In this document: positions 5,890-9,212 of the stretch, piece by piece
Position numbering within the stretch: position 1 is the first letter of the stretch
Layout of the letters: the number at the start of each line of letters is the position of its first letter
Assembly (NCBI GenBank): GCA_003978475.1
Contig: QNZR01000001.1
Span: 1 to 9,212 of the forward strand
Direction: 5' to 3'
Source: Sulfurimonas sp.
GTDB taxonomy: Bacteria > Campylobacterota > Campylobacteria > Campylobacterales > Sulfurimonadaceae
Length of the DNA: 9,212 bases
Notes under the pieces: generated by a model
The model's input: only the letters and a program-made list of their open reading frames with translations
The model's database searches: none
What the model was told of the DNA's origin: nothing
Position numbers and translations under genes: made by a program

Positions 5890-7010
5890 CTCTCTTTTGT
5901 CCAGTCATAATAGTTTAATGTCGCGCTTGCCATGACGGCAATACCCTCGCTCCTTCCAATAAACCCCAGTTTTTCAGTGGTAGTGGCTTTAATGTTGGTG
6001 CGTGATAATTCTACATGTAAAATGTCGGCAATACGTTGTCGCATTAATGTTTTGTAGGGTGCCAGTTTCGGTTGCTCTGCTGCGATGGTGAGATCGACAT
6101 TATTAACAACAAAACCGAAGTTGTGCAGTTTTGTAACAACAGTATGGAGTAGTTGTGTTGAATCAATATTGGCATAAGCAATATCGTTATCCGGGAAAAG
6201 CATACCGATATCTCCCATGCCCGCGGCACCCAAAAGTGCATCAATTAATGCATGAATGGCAACATCGCCATCACTGTGGGCTTGAAAACCGTATTCGGAT
6301 TCTATGGCAACACCACACAGTACCATCGGCTTGTCTGCTTCAAAGGCATGGACATCAAAGCCGGTTCCTACGAGTGTGTGAGTCGACGGCGGAGCAATGC
6401 ATGGAAGATGCAGCAGGTCGCTGATGAATGTGATTTTATGGGCATTGTCATCACCCTCAACAAAGAGTCGCGTACCGCCATTGGCGACAATAGCACTACT
6501 TTCATCGGTAAAAACCGCGGTGCGTTCCAAGGCGTCTTTAAGTGCCCGTGTGGATGAGAGTTGGGGTGTCTGTATGCGCTTGAGAGCGTCTCGGTCAACG
6601 GTTTCATTTTCCAAAACTACGGTATCGCTAATACGTAGATAAGGAACAATGCAGTCGGCTTTTTGCTTGTTGTCAATGATGCGTTTGAGTAGATCGGTAT
6701 CAATACAGGCTCGGGCAATATCACTGACCATGACATACGGTGTTGTGACATGAATTAGGGCGTTTTTAAGAGATTCTTGTCGTGAAATTCCACCAGAAAC
6801 GATGCGACACCGGCTATAGTGTTTCATAAATTCCACCTCTTCGGCATGCGAAGTGATGATGGTCTCCGAAAAAAGCTCGGTGGCAACGAGTCGTTTGGTA
6901 ACAAAGTGCCATAACGGGTCATGATCAATACGTAACCACTGCTTTTTTACCGGAAGCTTGAAGCGACTGGAAGTGCCTGCTGCAAGTAAAATAAGTGTCA
7001 AATCGGACAA
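5886..7010 (-). CDS. ispDF: Bifunctional IspDF (MEP cytidylyltransferase / MEcPP synthase), TTG start
   Basis: This fused enzyme performs two non-consecutive steps of the methylerythritol phosphate pathway to isoprenoid precursors. The N-terminal IspD domain (about 1-210) has the nucleotide-binding LILLAAGTSSRF segment followed by VKKQW, and MVSDIAR near residue 95. The C-terminal IspF domain (about 215-374) has GFDVHAF with D219 and H221, HSDGD at 245-249 for zinc and substrate, and TTTEKLGFIGRSEGIAV near the end. The fusion is typical of Campylobacterota and alphaproteobacteria. An in-frame ATG at 7029-7031 would add seven residues but has no ribosome binding site. TTG at 7008-7010 has AGGAG at 7016-7020 with a five-base gap and gives MSDLTLILLAAG, like the Campylobacter enzyme as I recall it (about 371 residues). 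I therefore prefer TTG (374 residues). The gene heads the minus-strand operon. A consensus -10 lies at 7043-7048. Confidence 0.93.
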   Translation of the reverse strand: MSDLTLILLAAGTSSRFKLPVKKQWLRIDHDPLWHFVTKRLVATELFSETIITSHAEEVEFMKHYSRCRIVSGGISRQESLKNALIHVTTPYVMVSDIARACIDTDLLKRIIDNKQKADCIVPYLRISDTVVLENETVDRDALKRIQTPQLSSTRALKDALERTAVFTDESSAIVANGGTRLFVEGDDNAHKITFISDLLHLPCIAPPSTHTLVGTGFDVHAFEADKPMVLCGVAIESEYGFQAHSDGDVAIHALIDALLGAAGMGDIGMLFPDNDIAYANIDSTQLLHTVVTKLHNFGFVVNNVDLTIAAEQPKLAPYKTLMRQRIADILHVELSRTNIKATTTEKLGFIGRSEGIAVMASATLNYYDWTKER

Positions 7011-7015
7011 ATATA

Positions 7016-7020
7016 CTCCT
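7016..7020 (-). promoter_or_regulatory. Ribosome binding site deciding the ispDF start
   Basis: AGGAG on the minus strand, five bases before the TTG codon at 7008-7010. The ATG further upstream has only TTTTGTAACACT before it and no Shine-Dalgarno match. Confidence 0.7.
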
Positions 7021-7042
7021 GGTTTTTTCATAGTGTTACAAA

Positions 7043-7048
7043 ATTATA
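7043..7048 (-). promoter_or_regulatory. Predicted sigma-70 -10 box for the ispDF operon
   Basis: A perfect TATAAT on the minus strand. Transcription would start near 7035-7037, giving a leader of about 26 bases to the TTG start. It would leave only about 5 bases before the ATG alternative, which also favours TTG. No clear -35 hexamer is seen, which is common for the vegetative promoters of Campylobacterota. Confidence 0.5.
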
Positions 7049-7052
7049 CACT

Positions 7053-7080
7053 CACAAAGCTTTCTTTTATCTTGTTTGTG
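7053..7080. repeat. Inverted repeat between the divergent ispDF and thiC promoters
   Basis: CACAAA at 7053-7058 and TTTGTG at 7075-7080 are exact inverted copies separated by 16 bases, and the similarity continues imperfectly outward. Each arm leads outward into a -10-like box: TATAAT on the minus strand and TAAAAT (7081-7086) on the plus strand. It could be an operator acting on both promoters, or simply two similar promoters face to face. Six-base arms in AT-rich DNA can occur by chance. Confidence 0.35.
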
Positions 7081-7148
7081 TAAAATTCGATATGGCTAAA
7101 GATGACTTTAAAGTAAATTGAAATTTTTTAAATGGTTTATTGTATAGT
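7081..7148 (+). promoter_or_regulatory. thiC: Candidate promoter region for thiC-mrp
   Basis: Two plus-strand -10-like boxes are present. TAAAAT at 7081-7086 would give a leader of about 125 bases. TATAGT at 7143-7148 has TTGAAA at 7118-7123 as a possible -35, although the 19-base spacing is long; it would give a leader of about 65 bases. The stretch is AT-rich and no TPP riboswitch core can be recognised in it. Which box is used cannot be told from sequence. Confidence 0.35.
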
Positions 7149-7207
7149 GTCGCAATTTTAGGGTTAATGACTATATTACGAAAAATGATTTAATTTAAAT
7201 TTGGTCC

Positions 7208-7213
7208 AAGGAG
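7208..7213 (+). promoter_or_regulatory. thiC: Strong ribosome binding site for the TTG start of thiC
   Basis: AAGGAG followed by six bases and TTG at 7220-7222. This fixes the non-ATG start; the next in-frame ATG is 17 codons later and would cut into conserved N-terminal sequence. Confidence 0.8.
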
Positions 7214-7219
7214 ACGCAA

Positions 7220-8608
7220 TTGAGAACGGCTTGGGTAAAACAACGGGATAATGATACGGTACGGACACAGATGTATTATGCCAAAAAGGGTGTGATTACT
7301 GAAGAGATGGAGTATGTAGCCAAAATTGAGAAACTGGATGCAGAACTGGTGCGAAGTGAAGTGGCACGGGGCAGGCTGATTATTCCCGCCAATGTGAACC
7401 ACACCAATTTGGAGCCGATGGCAATCGGCATTGCAGCGACATGTAAAATTAATGCCAATATCGGCTCGTCGGCTATTGCTTCGGATGTGCAGGGAGAGAT
7501 TGAAAAAATTCAGGTTTCACAGCACTATAAGGCCGATACGGCAATGGATCTCTCTACCGGGGGCGATTTGGACGAGATTCGTCGTGCCGTCATTGCCAAT
7601 TCGAAAATTCCGATCGGTACAGTGCCCATTTATCAGATCTTGCATGATGTCAATAATAAAATTGAAGATTTAAGTATTGAAGTGATGCTCGAAGTCCTGG
7701 AACGACAGGCACAGCAAGGGGTAAGTTATTTTACGATTCATGCCGGTTTTTTGCTTGAGACCATGCCTAAAATTGCCAAGCGTAAAATGGGTATTGTCAG
7801 TCGTGGCGGCTCGTTGATGGCAGCGTGGATGATGCACTATCATAAAGAAAATCCTTTCTATACGGCATATGACGAGATTTTGGATATTTGTGCCAAATAT
7901 GATGTGTCACTCTCGCTGGGGGATTCACTGCGTCCGGGATGTCTGGCAGATGCAAGCGATGATGCGCAACTGGGCGAATTAAAGGTTCTGGGTGAGTTGA
8001 CACTGCGTGCCTGGGAGAAAGATGTGCAGGTCATGATTGAGGGTCCCGGACATGTGCCGCTCAATCAAATTGAGCGCAATATGAAAATTCAGCGTGAGTT
8101 ATGCCATGAGGCGCCGTTTTATATTTTAGGTCCTTTAGTCACTGATATTGCTGCCGGATATGACCATATTTCGTCGGCCATCGGTGCGGCGGTCGGCGGA
8201 TGGCACGGAGCTTCGATGCTCTGTTATGTTACCCCCAAGGAGCATTTGGGACTGCCGAATGCCGATGATGTTCGTGAGGGCATTATTGCGTACAAAATTG
8301 CGGCACACGCGGCAGATATTGCTCGGGGTCGTGAAGGAGCACGAGATATTGACGATGCCATGAGTGATGCACGCTACAGCTTTGATTGGGAAAAACAGTT
8401 TGCGCTGGCACTCGATTCAGAGCGGGCACGGGAGTACCATGATGAGACCTTGCCGCAGGATGTGTTTAAAGAGGCGGAATTCTGTTCCATGTGCGGACCA
8501 AAGTTTTGTTCATATAAAATTTCACAAGACATTATGGACAATCCCGATGCCATTGCCAAAATTGCCGAAGATGCCAAAATGGCGGAAACTGCGGCTTCTC
8601 TTGGCTAA
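7220..8608 (+). CDS. thiC: Phosphomethylpyrimidine synthase ThiC
   Basis: ThiC is a radical SAM enzyme that rearranges aminoimidazole ribotide into hydroxymethylpyrimidine phosphate, the pyrimidine half of thiamine. The 462-residue protein is of the usual bacterial short form without the long N-terminal extension. Conserved segments include IIPANVNHTNLEPMAIG near 53-69, INANIGSSA, MDLSTGGDLDEIR, IPIGTVPIYQ, FTIHAG, SRGGS, SLGDSLRPG, MIEGPGHVPL, and YVTPKEHLGLPN. The hallmark C422-S-M-C425-G-P-K-F-C430 near the C-terminus binds the [4Fe-4S] cluster, so the protein looks fully functional. It starts with TTG behind AAGGAG. mrp follows after 26 bases with its own ribosome binding site, probably on the same transcript. 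There is no thiamine riboswitch in the leader that I can see, so control may differ from the common TPP scheme. Confidence 0.96.
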   Translation: MRTAWVKQRDNDTVRTQMYYAKKGVITEEMEYVAKIEKLDAELVRSEVARGRLIIPANVNHTNLEPMAIGIAATCKINANIGSSAIASDVQGEIEKIQVSQHYKADTAMDLSTGGDLDEIRRAVIANSKIPIGTVPIYQILHDVNNKIEDLSIEVMLEVLERQAQQGVSYFTIHAGFLLETMPKIAKRKMGIVSRGGSLMAAWMMHYHKENPFYTAYDEILDICAKYDVSLSLGDSLRPGCLADASDDAQLGELKVLGELTLRAWEKDVQVMIEGPGHVPLNQIERNMKIQRELCHEAPFYILGPLVTDIAAGYDHISSAIGAAVGGWHGASMLCYVTPKEHLGLPNADDVREGIIAYKIAAHAADIARGREGARDIDDAMSDARYSFDWEKQFALALDSERAREYHDETLPQDVFKEAEFCSMCGPKFCSYKISQDIMDNPDAIAKIAEDAKMAETAASLG

Positions 8609-8634
8609 ATAATGATTATAATAAAAGGAAAATA

Positions 8635-9212
8635 ATGAATAAAGAAACCATTACATCAGCACTGTCAAATGTGACGTATCCCGGATTTACCAAAGATATT
8701 GTGACGTTTGGATTTGTTAAAAATATTGAGATATCCGAAGAAGGCGTTGCGATTCGTATTGAGATTACCTCGAGTGCTCCGGAGGTAGCGGCACAAATTA
8801 CCGATGAAGCACAAAAAGAGCTTCAAAAAGCGGGTATTTCCAATGCCACCATACAGATTGATGCTCCGCAAATGCCGCGTGAAAGCTCCTCTCATGGAAA
8901 AAACATTGCGCCGCAAGTGAGAAATTTTATTATGGTGAGTTCGGGTAAGGGCGGTGTCGGAAAATCGACGTCTGCCGTGAACCTGGCAATCGCACTGGCG
9001 ATGCAGGGAAAAAAGGTCGGTCTTTTAGATGCCGATATTTACGGACCCAATGTACCGCGAATGTTGGGTTTAGAAGGGGTTAAACCGCAAATTGAGGGCA
9101 ATAAAGTGTTGCCGCTAAAAGCATACGGCATTGAAATGATGTCTATGGGATCGTTAACAGATGAAGGACAGTCTCTGATTTGGCGCGGTGCGATGGTAAT
9201 GAAGGTGATTGA
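8635..9212 (+). CDS. mrp: Mrp/ApbC-type Fe-S cluster carrier ATPase (3' partial)
   Basis: The reading frame is open to the window's right edge (192 full codons). The N-terminal ~90 residues are a DUF59/MIP18-like domain (TSALSNVTYPGFTKDIVTFG start), followed by a short linker and the P-loop domain. The deviant Walker A motif GKGGVGKST begins at G104, then comes VGLLDADIYGPNVPRMLG, the switch I region of MinD/Mrp ATPases, and SLIWRGAMVMK. The CxxC that bridges the dimer's cluster would lie beyond the window. Mrp/ApbC/NBP35 proteins bind and transfer [4Fe-4S] clusters to target enzymes in the cytoplasm. In Salmonella, apbC mutants are impaired in ThiC-dependent thiamine synthesis, so its place after thiC is functionally sensible. 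The ATG is preceded by AAGGA at 8625-8629 with a five-base gap. Confidence 0.94.
   Translation, partial: MNKETITSALSNVTYPGFTKDIVTFGFVKNIEISEEGVAIRIEITSSAPEVAAQITDEAQKELQKAGISNATIQIDAPQMPRESSSHGKNIAPQVRNFIMVSSGKGGVGKSTSAVNLAIALAMQGKKVGLLDADIYGPNVPRMLGLEGVKPQIEGNKVLPLKAYGIEMMSMGSLTDEGQSLIWRGAMVMKVI

Noticed and set aside
6155..6557. Plus-strand ORFs of 89 and 101 codons opposite ispDF
   Set aside because: They are antisense shadows of a clearly conserved IspDF coding region, with no protein motifs or ribosome binding sites.
7092..7121. Nine-codon ORF (MAKDDFKVN) in the thiC leader, considered as a leader peptide or an infA remnant
   Set aside because: It has no ribosome binding site, and a five-residue likeness to the start of InfA is easily chance. 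Nothing further of InfA follows in any frame.
7032..7219. TPP (THI box) riboswitch upstream of thiC
   Set aside because: No CTGAGA, no conserved ACCTGATCTGGTTAATACC-like region, and the stretch is too AT-rich for the known fold.
1..9212. CRISPR arrays, tRNA or rRNA genes, insertion sequences, phage genes, toxin-antitoxin pairs
   Set aside because: None was seen on reading both strands. There are no regular direct repeats, no cloverleaf-like stretches, and no transposase or integrase motifs.

Overview
The window most resembles a chromosome segment of a free-living sulfur-metabolising Campylobacterota (Epsilonproteobacteria), of the Sulfurimonas/Sulfuricurvum/Sulfurovum kind. The grounds are a fused IspDF of the type known from Campylobacter and Helicobacter, a ThiC followed by Mrp, a TorD plus polyferredoxin pair, and moderate GC (about 45% by hand count over 481-660). 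The genus is an inference. Coding density is very high. The only sizeable gap, about 200 bases, is a divergent promoter region near 7011-7219.

Left part, plus strand (2-3314): four tightly packed genes. The first ORF is a chimera. Its first ~147 residues are an internal piece of a methylenetetrahydrofolate reductase-like (MetF) protein in about 30% GC DNA with AGA arginine codons. Around base 440-456 it switches in frame to the C-terminal two thirds of a TorD-type molybdoenzyme chaperone in about 45% GC DNA. It is followed by a polyferredoxin, a divergent shikimate-dehydrogenase-like protein and an unrecognised 168-residue protein, with stop/start overlaps or a 3-base gap. The set looks like an accessory module for maturing a molybdo/tungsto-oxidoreductase (formate dehydrogenase is the best guess), but no structural enzyme genes are visible.

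Middle, minus strand (3322-7010): a four-gene operon read from right to left. It holds ispDF (isoprenoid precursors), an NtrC-like regulator with an Asp-less receiver and a decayed AAA+ domain, an ATP-sulfurylase-like protein with substituted active-site motifs, and pgpA (phosphatidylglycerol synthesis). Genes overlap or are separated by 8 bases. The operon converges on the left operon with a 7-base gap and no visible terminator.

Right part, plus strand (7220 to end): thiC (thiamine pyrimidine synthesis, TTG start with a strong ribosome binding site), then the 5' part of mrp/apbC, a P-loop Fe-S cluster carrier. ThiC is an Fe-S radical SAM enzyme and ApbC is known to support it in Salmonella, so the pairing makes sense. 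No TPP riboswitch is recognisable upstream of thiC.

No RNA genes, CRISPR arrays, insertion sequences or prophage genes were seen. The strongest oddities are the MetF/TorD chimera and the two adjacent proteins in the ispDF operon (regulator and Sat-like) that each keep a family fold but lack the family's key catalytic or phospho-acceptor residues.
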